64,000 nucleotides of DNA from CAVTLG01 sp963735495 (GCA_963735495.1 CAVTLG010000015.1:124001-188000); one strand, 5' to 3'. Counted from the stretch's first letter, positions 7,956-17,694 are shown. Notes: a model not told the origin generated them from the sequence alone. Translations and numbers: made by a program.

Positions 7956-9008
7956 CTACGCCCGTTCGCTTACAAAGATGCTGGCCGGCTGACCAAGTAC
8001 CACAAAGACAACTTTTTTCAACACCCGCCAGCCATGATCGCGCAAAATCATGTCCCAGAGCCGATCCTCGCTAGTCAGCGTGACCATAAGTCCATCAGCA
8101 GTCAGCACACGGCCAAACTCTTGCAGGAGCGCGCTGTAAAGATCCGCATTCTCTTCACGTGTACCGATCTGTTTGCCAAAAGGCAGATTGGTGATGATAC
8201 GCGTGACGCTCGCGTCATCTAGAGGTAACGCGCGAGCATCCCAAACATGCCAGGTTGCCATCACATCAGCAGCACGAGCATTGCGCCGTGCCATATTCAC
8301 GGCCTCCTCGTGTCTATCTCCAGCGATAGCTCTATCCAGTGGAGCTAATAGGGCGCGCTCGATGACCAGTGTGCCCACACCACAGAGCGGATCTAACACA
8401 ATATCCTGTGCAGTCGGTCGCGCCAGCCAGTTCATAGCCGCGGCCACCGTCGGACGGAGCGAGGCCGGCAGATGTTCCCGTTTATAACTACGATGACGCA
8501 TGCTGGCATCGCTCAGTCGCACGCCGATGAATACATCATTGCCGCCGAGCCAGAGCCAGACTTCAAGATCCGCATCGTCTTCAACCTGGCGTAGACGCGG
8601 CGGCAAGATACGGCGTAACGCACTAGCAATGGTCTGACCGGCATCATTGCGCCGAAAATCATAGGAGCCTGACATCTGACTTACCACACGCCACGTCCTG
8701 GGCGGCTTGCCATAGTGGGTACGCTGCCAGACGCTTAAGGCGCTTTTTATATCCGCTTGCAAGGTAACGCTATGCAAGACACGCAAAGCATCAGGTCCCC
8801 GCCTGAGACTCGGCAAATGAGCCAGCGTGAAAAAGACATCCTCAACAGTACGCAGATCGAGTAGCTCAGTAGGTGCGGTCGACGTACGGAAATGCGCAAT
8901 ACCTCGCGCAAATTTGACTAATTCCGCATCCGGTAACACGGAGCGTATCTCGCTGAAAGCCAGCGTCTCCAGACCTGGCATGGTCATAGCATAAAAAAGC
9001 TGCGACAT
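7956..9008 (-). CDS. THUMP-domain RNA methyltransferase (Trm14/RlmL-like)
   Basis: A 350-residue class I SAM-dependent methyltransferase. The N-terminal 150 residues have the ferredoxin-like/THUMP layout of COG0116 enzymes. The Rossmann domain carries motif I LDPLCGVGTLVIE and the catalytic NLPFG (an N-P-P-Y/F-type motif for methylating guanine N2). The family methylates tRNA G6 or 23S rRNA; the target cannot be told from sequence. It is transcribed convergently with the GtrA gene and appears to be a single gene. Confidence 0.87.
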   Translation of the reverse strand: MSQLFYAMTMPGLETLAFSEIRSVLPDAELVKFARGIAHFRTSTAPTELLDLRTVEDVFFTLAHLPSLRRGPDALRVLHSVTLQADIKSALSVWQRTHYGKPPRTWRVVSQMSGSYDFRRNDAGQTIASALRRILPPRLRQVEDDADLEVWLWLGGNDVFIGVRLSDASMRHRSYKREHLPASLRPTVAAAMNWLARPTAQDIVLDPLCGVGTLVIERALLAPLDRAIAGDRHEEAVNMARRNARAADVMATWHVWDARALPLDDASVTRIITNLPFGKQIGTREENADLYSALLQEFGRVLTADGLMVTLTSEDRLWDMILRDHGWRVLKKVVFVVLGQPASIFVSERA

Positions 9009-9241
9009 ACATTCATATATTTCTGTTTACAATCTATCGTTTCCACCGCACACTATCACAATTTCCCAATAGCAGGACAGAGCGCGTTGCTGTCTTCACA
9101 ACCAGCACCAACAATACCTGCTACGACACTCTCCAAGCACACTACCAACCAGTTCGTAGCACAGTAAGTCTGTAGTTTACCACGTTCCGGGGTCTATAGC
9201 GAGAGCATAACGTCTTTTGCTTTCTGGTTATGCATGAAAAA

Positions 9242-10042
9242 TCAGATGCTGGGCAAGAGCTTGGAGACAGCGGCAGTTTGTCCAAATCCCGCCAGGCGCT
9301 TCTTTTTCAAATTCTCGCGCAAGATCCACGTAATATCAGCATCATTCCAGGCTGCACATTCGCGCATCAAGGCGAAGCCTTGCTCAGGAGCCGCAGCGGT
9401 AATCACGCTAAGTGTGTAGCCCAGCGCGCGCTTCAGCACACGGAAATGTTCATTCTTCCGTTCTTCTCGCGGCACAGCGTGCAAATGCTCTAAAACAATA
9501 CGCTGTATCTCCAGTGCATCAGCTACCAGTGGGGAATTGTAAAGAAATTGCGGCTCAGATAAGACGGTGATAGCGGCGCGCTGTTGTAAATAGTCCTTCC
9601 CTTTAGCCAAACCCATCAAATGAGAAACCGTCACCTGAGGATCGGCTGTAAGCAAGTGCTGATAAGCCGCCGTCACACTCTCACGCACACGCCAGTACGG
9701 ACTCGTAGCATAATGGCAGAGTAAATCAAAGGTCTCCTCACGCCATTCTGGTTGCACAGCAGCACAGGCACCAGATGCAATCACCCCACACAGCATCACA
9801 AACTCTGCGGGAGTGTTGCTCGTAACCGACTTACGATTACCGTTGGCAAAATAATTGATCAGCGAATGCACGCTATCAGGATACCTGGCAATAGCGGCAG
9901 CGAGAAGAGCACCTACGTCGTTTGCCAAATCAAGATTTGCACGTGACCCCGGTAGGCGACTGTGCTCACGGAGGTAGAACTCTAACGGGCGTGGATTACC
10001 CACTAAAGCCCTCTCTACCAGAGAAGATAGAGTATCATGCAT
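9242..10042 (-). CDS. HEAT-like helical repeat protein
   Basis: A 266-residue, all-helical soluble protein. Repeated helix pairs (YWRVRESVTAAYQHLL, ITWILRENLKKKRL) suggest HEAT or DNA-alkylation-repeat-like solenoid structure. I cannot assign a function. The ATG at 10042 was chosen because AAGGA precedes it by nine bases; two longer in-frame starts lack a ribosome binding site. It is divergent from merR, with about 300 bases between the two start codons. Confidence 0.6.
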   Translation of the reverse strand: MHDTLSSLVERALVGNPRPLEFYLREHSRLPGSRANLDLANDVGALLAAAIARYPDSVHSLINYFANGNRKSVTSNTPAEFVMLCGVIASGACAAVQPEWREETFDLLCHYATSPYWRVRESVTAAYQHLLTADPQVTVSHLMGLAKGKDYLQQRAAITVLSEPQFLYNSPLVADALEIQRIVLEHLHAVPREERKNEHFRVLKRALGYTLSVITAAAPEQGFALMRECAAWNDADITWILRENLKKKRLAGFGQTAAVSKLLPSI

Positions 10043-10183
10043 ATTAACAAGTCCTTGCATCAAAAAAATCAATGATGATCTGGTTACGATAAGTACTATT
10101 TTCGAGGGTCTTTCTTGCACACGTTTATTATTCTACCACAATTGCTCCTGGTTTAAGCGTGCGTGTCCCTTTTCCTCACAACA

Positions 10184-10213
10184 TTGACGTTCGCGTTAAC
10201 CTTATGCTATAGT
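10184..10213 (+). promoter_or_regulatory. Putative merR-operon promoter
   Basis: TTGACG at 10184-10189 and TATAGT at 10208-10213 with an 18-base spacer. This is longer than usual and in the direction of the 19-20-base spacers that MerR proteins remodel. It lies in the roughly 300-base divergent gap before merR; nothing else stands out there. Confidence 0.5.
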
Positions 10214-10346
10214 GTGGAGAGATATGACGCTATGGCGTCTACTCACACAAACACGAAACGGAAATAAGGGCTATAGCCAGAGCAACCCGTGCATATACAT
10301 AGAAAGACAGAGCACGTGGGCTAATTTTGTGAGGGGGCAACCCACA

Positions 10347-10832
10347 ATGACTGCAACGAATGAGCTACCAGAGAATGTTAGCACGCTAGATACACAATCT
10401 TATTATACAATAGAGCAGGTCGCAATGCAGGTAGGTATGACCAAGCGCACATTACGTTATTATGAAGAGGTGGGCTTGCTTTCACCGGCTGAGCGTACAG
10501 AAGGCAACTACCGGCGCTACACAGACGACGATATCCAACATCTCAAACGCATCAAAGAGCTGCGAGATCTTCTAGGGTTTTCCTTAAATGATATCCGTAA
10601 ATTTCTCAGCGCCGACGAAGAACGCGGTCAGATTAAGCTGGCCTATCAGCAGGAGACCGAGGCACGCGCCAAAATCGTCCAGTTAGATCGCACTGATGCA
10701 TTGTTACAGGAACAAATTCAGCTTGTTGAGCAAAAAATAACTGCACTACAGACAATGAGAACCACACTTCTTGCACGCATCGAAAAGCACAAGCGTTTAA
10801 GAGATACATTGCAAGCAGAAAACCATGGATGA
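10347..10832 (+). CDS. MerR family transcriptional regulator
   Basis: A 161-residue regulator with the MerR winged helix at residues about 20-90 (YTIEQVAMQVGMTKRTLRYYEEVGLL, then NYRRYTDDDIQHLKRIKELRDLLGFSL), followed by a long coiled-coil dimerisation helix. The C-terminus has no cysteine cluster, so metal sensing is unlikely. The ATG at 10347 follows GAGGGGG. Its last eight bases overlap the lipoate ligase gene, so the two form one operon and the ligase is a likely target along with merR itself. Confidence 0.9.
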   Translation: MTATNELPENVSTLDTQSYYTIEQVAMQVGMTKRTLRYYEEVGLLSPAERTEGNYRRYTDDDIQHLKRIKELRDLLGFSLNDIRKFLSADEERGQIKLAYQQETEARAKIVQLDRTDALLQEQIQLVEQKITALQTMRTTLLARIEKHKRLRDTLQAENHG

Positions 10833-11586
10833 CTGGTGCATGTATCCGCTGACCATCGCTGATCAGCGGCAGCATATTGAACAGAGCGCAGCCCTGCTGA
10901 GTAACGTCCAGCCCGGCGACCCGCCCATCCTCTACTGGTCCATAGCAGAACCAACGGGACTTGTACTGGGTTTCTCGCAAAAACCCAGTGTACTAAACCC
11001 GGCAGCACCAACGTTCCCCATTTATCATAGGCGAGCAGGTGGAACAGCCGTACTGGTGGGACCATCCCTGTTGAGTCTGGACGTTGTATTACCCTCAGAC
11101 CATCCACTGGTCTTGCCTGACATCGTAGAAGCATATCGCTGGTTCGGTGAGGCATGGGTAAAAGCGCTGCGACAATTGGGCGTACAAACGCGTACAGTGT
11201 CACCGGCTGAAGCCTATGCACAACGCACGTTACGCAAACAGCCAGCCACCAGCGAGTACGAGTTGCTGATGAACCGTGCCTGCTATGGTTCGCTTTCGGC
11301 CTACGAGGTCGTAGCCGGACAACGGAAAGTGGTGGGACTTGACATGATCCGCCGACGCGCCGGTAGCCTTTTACAGGCTGGTGTCTTGCTACACTGGGAA
11401 ACAACCATCCTGGCCCAACTACTCGGGCATACTCCACAGGAGCAGGCACTGTTGCAGCAAGGGCTCCAGGAACGTGCCGTGGGATTAGATAGCCTGCTTT
11501 CTCGGCATCCTCAGAGTGAGGAGGTGATCGCGGCCTTTGAGCATGTGATTACCTCAGAAACACCGTCACGCTTGACATCTCTATAG
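10825..11586 (+). CDS. Lipoate-protein ligase A family protein
   Basis: A 253-residue member of the BPL/LplA fold. Recognisable motifs are YHRRAGGTAVLVGP (lipoyl-AMP binding loop), ACYGSLSAYEVVAGQRKVVG (with the conserved Lys of the RKIxG loop) and RRRAGSLLQAGVLLH. It should attach lipoate or octanoate to 2-oxoacid dehydrogenase E2 or GcvH proteins, or transfer octanoyl groups (LipM-type). No lipA gene is nearby to decide between these roles. Translation is probably coupled to merR through the 8-base overlap. Confidence 0.85.
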   Translation: MDDWCMYPLTIADQRQHIEQSAALLSNVQPGDPPILYWSIAEPTGLVLGFSQKPSVLNPAAPTFPIYHRRAGGTAVLVGPSLLSLDVVLPSDHPLVLPDIVEAYRWFGEAWVKALRQLGVQTRTVSPAEAYAQRTLRKQPATSEYELLMNRACYGSLSAYEVVAGQRKVVGLDMIRRRAGSLLQAGVLLHWETTILAQLLGHTPQEQALLQQGLQERAVGLDSLLSRHPQSEEVIAAFEHVITSETPSRLTSL

Positions 11587-11715
11587 CACCTATCTTACTA
11601 TTGAAACAACTTCTGCAATGGAGAAGATTCAGAACGCAACAGGGTGAGGCTTGTTTCCTCCACGTATCTGAATGGTGAGATAATCAGCAATAGTACACGA
11701 GAGGTCTTTTTTTCA

Positions 11716-12546
11716 ATGGGAGACAGAACGGCTTCAGGCGTCGTCGAGATGGTGACGACGCCTGATTTTGAAGCAATGGTCATTGGCGCACATCCCGATG
11801 ATAACGATTTCGCAGCAGGCGCGACCAGCGCACTGTGGGCCAAACAAGGCAAGAAAATCGTTTGGGTCATTATGACCAACGGGGCCGAAGGCAGCGAGAT
11901 ACCTGACCAAAGTGATAAAGAGTTGATGCTTTTACGCGAACAAGAGCAGCGTATGGCCTGCGAGGTCTATGGCGTGCAAGCTGTCGAATTTCTACGCTTT
12001 CCCGATGGGCACCTGACAAATAACGAAGAGACGCGCAGAGCTGTTGTCAGGCTCATTCGCCAGTACCGCCCACGCGTCATCATCACCCAGGACCCATCTC
12101 AGCACATCTACGCGCCAGATGACCCGGATGAAAATCCACGCGCGACTGCCTATCTCAACCATCCCGACCATCGTGCCACCGGGAACATTGTGCTGGATGC
12201 GATCTTTCCATTCTCGGGGAATCCACGCTCGTTTCGTGAACTCCTGGCCGAGAACTTACAGCCCTATAGAGTGCACGAGGTCTATCTCACCAATTTCAGA
12301 CAAGCCAATACCTATGTTGATGTCACAGAAACTATTGACATAAAAGGACGAGGCTTGCAATGTCATGCCTCACAATTTAACCCGGATGATCGAGAGAAGA
12401 TCGGCGAGCGCCTGCGTGAACGAGCAGCGGACGTGGCAAAAGAGGCCCGCGAAAAGAAAGGGCTGGACATACACTATGCCGAGGCTTTCCGGCGCATCAA
12501 AATCTATGTGCCACCGGAGCCAAAAACTGAGACAGAGGAAGTCTAG
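11716..12546 (+). CDS. PIG-L family deacetylase
   Basis: A 276-residue zinc-dependent N-deacetylase of the LmbE/PIG-L fold. The metal motif is GAHPDDNDFAAGAT near residue 25, and a second histidine motif (NHPDHRATG) lies near residue 150. Relatives act on GlcNAc-inositol or GlcNAc-malate (mycothiol and bacillithiol pathways) or other N-acetyl sugars; the substrate here is undetermined. The ATG at 11716 has GAGAGG 11 bases upstream; an in-frame GTG at 11644 lacks a good site. Confidence 0.87.
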   Translation: MGDRTASGVVEMVTTPDFEAMVIGAHPDDNDFAAGATSALWAKQGKKIVWVIMTNGAEGSEIPDQSDKELMLLREQEQRMACEVYGVQAVEFLRFPDGHLTNNEETRRAVVRLIRQYRPRVIITQDPSQHIYAPDDPDENPRATAYLNHPDHRATGNIVLDAIFPFSGNPRSFRELLAENLQPYRVHEVYLTNFRQANTYVDVTETIDIKGRGLQCHASQFNPDDREKIGERLRERAADVAKEAREKKGLDIHYAEAFRRIKIYVPPEPKTETEEV

Positions 12547-12552
12547 GTCAAG

Positions 12553-12586
12553 GCAACTCCTCAGATCCACAAAGATGGGGAGTTGC
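12553..12586 (+). terminator. Hairpin after the PIG-L gene
   Basis: GCAACTCC (12553-12560) pairs with GGAGTTGC (12579-12586) seven bases after the stop codon. The loop is 18 bases. The downstream GTCTCTT tract is only weakly T-rich. Confidence 0.5.
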
Positions 12587-12633
12587 GTCTCTTATGCAAC
12601 TAGCTAGATCTCACTACAACAAGAGGATAGCTA

Positions 12634-13596
12634 TCAGAATTTGTCTGGAAGCGGCACCACCGCAAAGCCTTCCCAATAATAGGTAAATGTGGAACGCGGC
12701 ATCACTGTCATGTTGAGCTTCGACGAATCGGCCAGGTCAACGCTGTTACTATTGCCTCCACGCAGTACCAGGATATGTCCGCCGGTCCAATGGTCTGGCG
12801 GGAAGCTTACAATAACCGGCCAGCCACGATTGGCAATAGCAATCAAGTTATTGAGAGAATCGTTGGTGAGCGTAATCGTTTTAAAACCAAATTTGGCGAC
12901 CGTGTGAGCAATGCCGGTCGGCTCTAAGAGACCTTCGGATGGTGTAATTTCACCTATGCGAGACTCGACGGCTAAAATATCGGTAAGACGATAGTGATGG
13001 CCATAGGCATTGATCACTTCAGTCATTGATGCGGCAGAGCAGGTGGAATAAGCCCATGTGTTATATTCGCTTGTCGACGCATACTGATCCTGGTTCAACT
13101 GGCCAATGCGCACAAGCGCATTGGCAGCACCTGATGGCGTGGCCAATAACTCGGCGGCAGAATTGATCGCAGGTGCCGCTGCTGCCACTGGCACCTGCGA
13201 AGTTTGCGACGTCCCTAGCCAGGACACATAAGCAACCACACCAGCATTGGGGAACAGCGTTCGCAGCGAGATACAACAGATAACGAAAAGCGTCACCAGG
13301 ATGAAGAGAATGCCGAGCCAGGGAGTTTGTTTTTTAGCTCCAGCGGCAAAAAGCACCCGCACATTCAACAAGGCAACGATACTGGCCCAACCCGTGACAC
13401 GAGGCTCTTCATAGACTGCCATAGGACGTTGTAAGCGGACATTTCTGGCTCCATACACCCGGCGCCCCCCGGTACTACGCGTGGCATAGGATACATCGCG
13501 TGGCGGCGGCGACTGCATGGTCCTGGAAGAAAGCAGCAATCCTACAAAGGTGATAACCAGGGCAATAACGAAGAGTACGACGAGGAGAGCGATCAT
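12634..13596 (-). CDS. Membrane-anchored C39-like cysteine peptidase domain protein
   Basis: A 320-residue protein. An N-terminal transmembrane helix (residues 1-22) and a second at about 95-115 are followed by a predicted outside domain resembling peptidase C39_2. The putative catalytic Cys lies in YSTCSAASMTEVINAYG and the His in TGGHILVLRGG. Between the helices is a basic, Arg-rich stretch. The ATG at 13596 has AGGAG upstream; an adjacent TTG is also in frame. Such proteins may process peptides or cell-wall material. No transporter is linked. Confidence 0.7.
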   Translation of the reverse strand: MIALLVVLFVIALVITFVGLLLSSRTMQSPPPRDVSYATRSTGGRRVYGARNVRLQRPMAVYEEPRVTGWASIVALLNVRVLFAAGAKKQTPWLGILFILVTLFVICCISLRTLFPNAGVVAYVSWLGTSQTSQVPVAAAAPAINSAAELLATPSGAANALVRIGQLNQDQYASTSEYNTWAYSTCSAASMTEVINAYGHHYRLTDILAVESRIGEITPSEGLLEPTGIAHTVAKFGFKTITLTNDSLNNLIAIANRGWPVIVSFPPDHWTGGHILVLRGGNSNSVDLADSSKLNMTVMPRSTFTYYWEGFAVVPLPDKF

Positions 13597-13737
13597 CAAA
13601 AACTCCTATTGATTCCTAGTTTTGTCCATGATACATTGCCAGCAGTCCCCTGACTGCAACATTAGCAGACACAGCTACTGAGTTAAAATATAGTTGCAAA
13701 AAATATGGACAACCATTTCATGCCCACATGCTCTGCT

Positions 13738-15201
13738 TTAACCTACGTCCGTTGAAGCCTGTGAGCTTGCCCACAAACCCAACTGGACGGGAGCTTGGAC
13801 TACGACCAAGCTGATATGCTGCTTCCATTGCTCATGTCGTTTGAGGAGCAAGGCTTTGATTTCCTGGCGGTTCTGACATGTGCGTAATTCGTCATCATGC
13901 AGGCGGGCTGCAAGGTTCTGAGAGGCGTTCATGTCGGCGTGGATGGTGTGGTGACAAACCTGACAGTGGAACGTCCTCTGGTTCAGCCTGTTTTTTCGAT
14001 CCACAGAGTGGCACATGTAGCACTCCTGAGAAGAATAGGCACTCATGACCTTTGTTGCAGTAACTCCTCGTTTTGTCGCATTCCAGGCAATCTGGTCTGG
14101 AATATGGCCGAGGTTTGAAGCCCGCATATACGCGTTCATGGCACGTGCCTTGTGGCGCATGGAGGCCACCGAAAGCTGCTCATACGCAAACTGACAGCCT
14201 TCGTGCTCCTCAAAGCAATGGTTGACTGCTTGGTTGATTGATTGTCTGATATGACGGGTGAGCCGTTGCCCCATCGCACTGGACGTGGAAGGCAGCTTGT
14301 CTTTCGGCGTGCCTTTCTTTGCCAAGCACGTCCTGAGCTTGGCTTTCCTGCGCCGTTTTTCGCGGTCCCGCTTCTGGCGCTCCCTCAGATGCCCATGGAA
14401 TGATCCATACGTTTTGCCATCGGAGGTGGTGACGAAATTGGCTATCCCCACGTCGATGCCGATCACAGGCGCATCTCGTTTGGTCTGAACGGCTACCGTC
14501 TCATCGTAAGAAAGGGTCAACCACCAGACCTCCTCTCGTTTGTTGAGCGTCACGCTGCTGTTGATCTTGCGGCGTTTGCTGGTTTCGGGGTCCGTGAGCT
14601 GCTCTTTGTGGTAGTCGGCGAGCTTTATTGGGATCAGGAGTGGAGTGCCTTTGTCCAGCGTCGAGAGCTTGAGCCAGTAGTCAAAGGTGCTGTCTTTGGT
14701 TTCCTCTAGCTTGACCACATTGCCGTTCGCTTGAATGCAGAGTTGGCGCAACGTCGGAACGTTCCACTCACGCCACTCAGGTTCTTTTGCCCCTGCTTCG
14801 AGGGTTCCGTCTGTCTGTTGTTCCTGATACAGGGCCTCCGCGTTGAGGTAGTCTTGATAGGCGTTGGCCCGATTCGACCGCCACGATTTGGCGATGCCCG
14901 CGCCCTGCTGAATCGCCACGCGATGCCACCGCTCCGAGAGGGGAGTAGACCTACAAGGAGCACGAAAGCCATTGGGCACCTCATCGGTACAAAACAGCGT
15001 GACGTACTGCTGCGTCAGCGAAAGGTACACATCGGCAAGCGCATCCAGGGCGGTCAACTTCCCTGGATTGGTCGCTTCCAGACGAATATGCGTGACCGCC
15101 TTCGTGATGGTCTGCGGCTCGCCCTTTTTTGTGCGCTTCTTTCGCTTTTTCATGGCCTTCCCGAGAATTATGGGAGTATCAATTGGTTGCATGATTTTCA
15201 C
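13738..15201 (-). CDS. tnpB: TnpB family RNA-guided endonuclease, solo IS200/IS605-type
   Basis: A 487-residue TnpB with an apparently intact RuvC site: Asp250 (GIDVGIANF), Glu341 (FAYEQLSV) and Asp423 (HADMNASQNL). A CxxC...CxxC zinc ribbon lies between the last two (CYMCHS, CQVCHH). The N-terminus is very basic. No tnpA transposase lies next to it, so this is a solo element moved in trans or immobile. The guide (omega) RNA of such systems usually overlaps the 3' end of the gene and the following bases, here about 13600-13900. The start is GTG 15201 or ATG 15192; an ATG at 15153 is also possible. Confidence 0.92.
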   Translation of the reverse strand: MKIMQPIDTPIILGKAMKKRKKRTKKGEPQTITKAVTHIRLEATNPGKLTALDALADVYLSLTQQYVTLFCTDEVPNGFRAPCRSTPLSERWHRVAIQQGAGIAKSWRSNRANAYQDYLNAEALYQEQQTDGTLEAGAKEPEWREWNVPTLRQLCIQANGNVVKLEETKDSTFDYWLKLSTLDKGTPLLIPIKLADYHKEQLTDPETSKRRKINSSVTLNKREEVWWLTLSYDETVAVQTKRDAPVIGIDVGIANFVTTSDGKTYGSFHGHLRERQKRDREKRRRKAKLRTCLAKKGTPKDKLPSTSSAMGQRLTRHIRQSINQAVNHCFEEHEGCQFAYEQLSVASMRHKARAMNAYMRASNLGHIPDQIAWNATKRGVTATKVMSAYSSQECYMCHSVDRKNRLNQRTFHCQVCHHTIHADMNASQNLAARLHDDELRTCQNRQEIKALLLKRHEQWKQHISLVVVQAPVQLGLWASSQASTDVG

Positions 15202-15476
15202 ATATGTATCTACATACTATCATAGAAGAACGGGGGCGACAAGCCTTATGGGACTCGATGACTCAATTCTGTTTGGGGAAGGTTGACGCCAACGACTATA
15301 TGCAAGTGCTTTTTCGCTCTCAAAAAGATAGTAGCAATGTGCCAGTTACTGGTCACAGAGGAGGAAAACATGGTAGTATATTTTTCGCACCCCCAATGTA
15401 CGTTTTGGAGGGACGAACGGTAGCACATAGCAAGCTCTTAGACGTTCTCTAAGATAGAAGACGATAGGAAAACGCG

Positions 15477-17060
15477 ATGCCTATACTGGCAGGATGGCTT
15501 ACGGGCGAACAGGTTCCGCAAGAGACTATCGAGCAAACCATCATGGCGATGAGCGAGGTGCTGGGTCGACATGGTGGGGAGGCGGCTCGTATCGTACAAT
15601 CGGGCTCTGGCCTGGTCGCTTTTTCAGATACAGCGTATGCAATGCAACAAAATGACGATCCTGCGGCGCTCGATTGGATACCGGATCGGCGTACGCTCGT
15701 GTATCGGCGTCCTCTCTCAGGACAACACGCGCTCTACTACATCGAGGACTGGCCTGCCCAGGGCAATTTGCTCTTCGCCAGCGAAATAAAGGCCCTCTTC
15801 GCCGTTGGCGTTCCTCGCCGTTTGCATCTAGCTGCCCTCGATGCACTCTGGCGTTACGGCTTCATTCCTGCTCCCTGGACCGCGTTCAAAGATATTCAGA
15901 TCGTACCCGCTGGCTCAATTCTGCGCTGGCAACATGCCAAAACAGTCGTAAACCACGCCACCGATTATCAATTTACTGCTGCGTCACCGGAGACCTATAC
16001 GCAGGAACAGCTTTCTACATTGCTCGATCAGACCAGCGCGGGACTACTCCCACCGCACGAGAACCTGGTAGCGCTGACCAGTGGGAGTCCATCCTCGGCG
16101 TTGTCAACGTTGCAGATGGCTCGACATACGACGGCACCATTCTCAGTGGCGGCGCTCAGTTCGACGCGCTCCACACGCTCAAAACAATGGCATACGGTAC
16201 AGCAGATCGCCGACGCCTGTGAACGTCCGTTGCTGGCGATTACAGGCGTCGATCAACCGGAATTTTGGACGGCCACATTGGCGGGACTGGAAGCTCCCTG
16301 CGTTGATAGTCGCCCTCTCGCGCTGCATCAACTCCTGCACACGCTAGCTTCAGAGACCGGAGCGCGCGTAGCCGTCAGCGGCTTAGGAGCACGCGTTTTG
16401 CTCGACCAGGTACAACCATCACAGACCCCAGAGATGGCTGGAGAAGACATATTAGACCGCTATCGACATACATTGATGCGTCAACACGCACAGAGTATCT
16501 GGTCGCCCGCTGTTGCAAAGCAGCTACAAGAGGAAAAACCCTGGGAGAAAACGCTCCACGCGCTCAAGCTAGCAAGACAGGCGGAAAAGCTCTCCGCACC
16601 ACAACAGGCATGGCACTACCTCGATTTGCATTTACGCCTGCCAGATCTCCTGGTCCAGCCGATCCAACAGCTAGCGACACAAGAACGTATGGCTGTGCGT
16701 TCCCCCTATCTCAGTACATCGACGATGAAGATCCTGGCGCATCTGCCCGCAGTATTGGACGATGGCACAACAAAAGATACCTTGCTGCCGGCGTTAGTAC
16801 AGCGCTCCCTGCCTGATACCTATGAACCATCGGGAGCCTTGCCCTTAGCCATACCGACTGCATCTCTCTTACACATCACAGACTCTGATTTACTGCAACA
16901 GGTACTCTCGGCAGACGCGTTGAAAACAACCGGCCTCTTCGATCCGCAGGCAGTAGCAAACCTGATCAAGCAAGCAGGTGAAAAAACGCTATCCCCGGAA
17001 TTACTGCTGGTCTTTACAACGCAGTTGCTCTATCAGTTATTTGAAGTCGAGGGCTGGTAA
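15477..17060 (+). CDS. Asparagine synthase-like protein, probably catalytically inactive
   Basis: A 527-residue protein with the two-domain layout of AsnB: an N-terminal Ntn-type glutaminase-like domain (residues 1-180, with LVYRRPLSGQHALYY and LLFASEIKALFAVG) and a C-terminal synthetase-like domain. Two key sites are lost. The N-terminus is MPILAGW, lacking Cys2, which catalyses glutaminase activity. The PPi loop is SGSPSSA near residue 202 instead of SGGLDSS. A scaffold, regulatory or altered-substrate role is possible. No other amide-ligase gene is adjacent. Confidence 0.75.
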   Translation: MPILAGWLTGEQVPQETIEQTIMAMSEVLGRHGGEAARIVQSGSGLVAFSDTAYAMQQNDDPAALDWIPDRRTLVYRRPLSGQHALYYIEDWPAQGNLLFASEIKALFAVGVPRRLHLAALDALWRYGFIPAPWTAFKDIQIVPAGSILRWQHAKTVVNHATDYQFTAASPETYTQEQLSTLLDQTSAGLLPPHENLVALTSGSPSSALSTLQMARHTTAPFSVAALSSTRSTRSKQWHTVQQIADACERPLLAITGVDQPEFWTATLAGLEAPCVDSRPLALHQLLHTLASETGARVAVSGLGARVLLDQVQPSQTPEMAGEDILDRYRHTLMRQHAQSIWSPAVAKQLQEEKPWEKTLHALKLARQAEKLSAPQQAWHYLDLHLRLPDLLVQPIQQLATQERMAVRSPYLSTSTMKILAHLPAVLDDGTTKDTLLPALVQRSLPDTYEPSGALPLAIPTASLLHITDSDLLQQVLSADALKTTGLFDPQAVANLIKQAGEKTLSPELLLVFTTQLLYQLFEVEGW

Positions 17061-17212
17061 TCTATTTATGATATGTCTCAAATCCCGTCCCCTCGTCTGC
17101 ATCGTACGTAGTCTGTCCAGCAAGACGATATTCAATCTTTCCTCCCATTGAGAGACTACGCACAACGTCTCAGACGGGCCAACAGACATCTGGGGTATTA
17201 TCCGTTACCAGA

Positions 17213-17503
17213 TCATAGAACTACTGGTTGCACTCGACGCTCAATGGCTGCGTTGCGCTCAATATATTGCCGAAACGGAGCCAGAGTGGACACGCCAATC
17301 AGTTGAATTTGGCGGCGGGCTAAGGCGGGAATCAGCAAGTTCATCATATTGATTGCATAAGGCACTGGCTCTCCTCCAACGAGCCGATGGAAATCATTGA
17401 GTAGAAGCACCTGCTTCTCTGCCTGACGTGCAGCGGAAAAAAACGCCTCGAACCTGGGAAGAACGACCTCGGTAAAAAAGAGTATCTTATGCGAGAAGTG
17501 CAT
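17213..17503 (-). pseudogene. ClpB/ClpA AAA+ fragment
   Basis: A 96-residue frame matching only the part of ClpB nucleotide-binding domain 1 around Walker B. QVLLLNDFHRLVGG aligns with the usual LFIDEIHTLVGAG, followed by LIPALARRQIQLIGVSTL and YIERNAAIERRVQPV. The catalytic Asp-Glu of Walker B reads Asn-Asp. There is no Walker A, N-domain or second ATPase domain. It stops exactly where ClpB would continue. It is most likely a decayed remnant, although it has a complete frame from ATG. Confidence 0.6.
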
Positions 17504-17694
17504 CTCCCTGCTTTCCCTGCTTGAGAAAGAGACCTGGGAGACTTATGATATATAAAATATGCTATGATTATATTTGTAGTCGATCACATGAATCGATAAG
17601 CAGCTTTCTTCTTATTAATAGAAACATCCTGTTTCTCTCTTTGTACTCAGAGATGAGAAATATGGCGAGCATTCAGTATCAGGAGGATTCAGAG

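Noticed and set aside
10718..11449. 243-residue minus-strand frame opposite the lipoate ligase gene
   Set aside because: A shadow of merR and the ligase; no family resemblance and low-complexity composition.
15204..15452. 82-residue frame between tnpB and the asparagine-synthase-like gene
   Set aside because: No ribosome site or recognisable family; it abuts the tnpB start divergently and probably spans an element edge.
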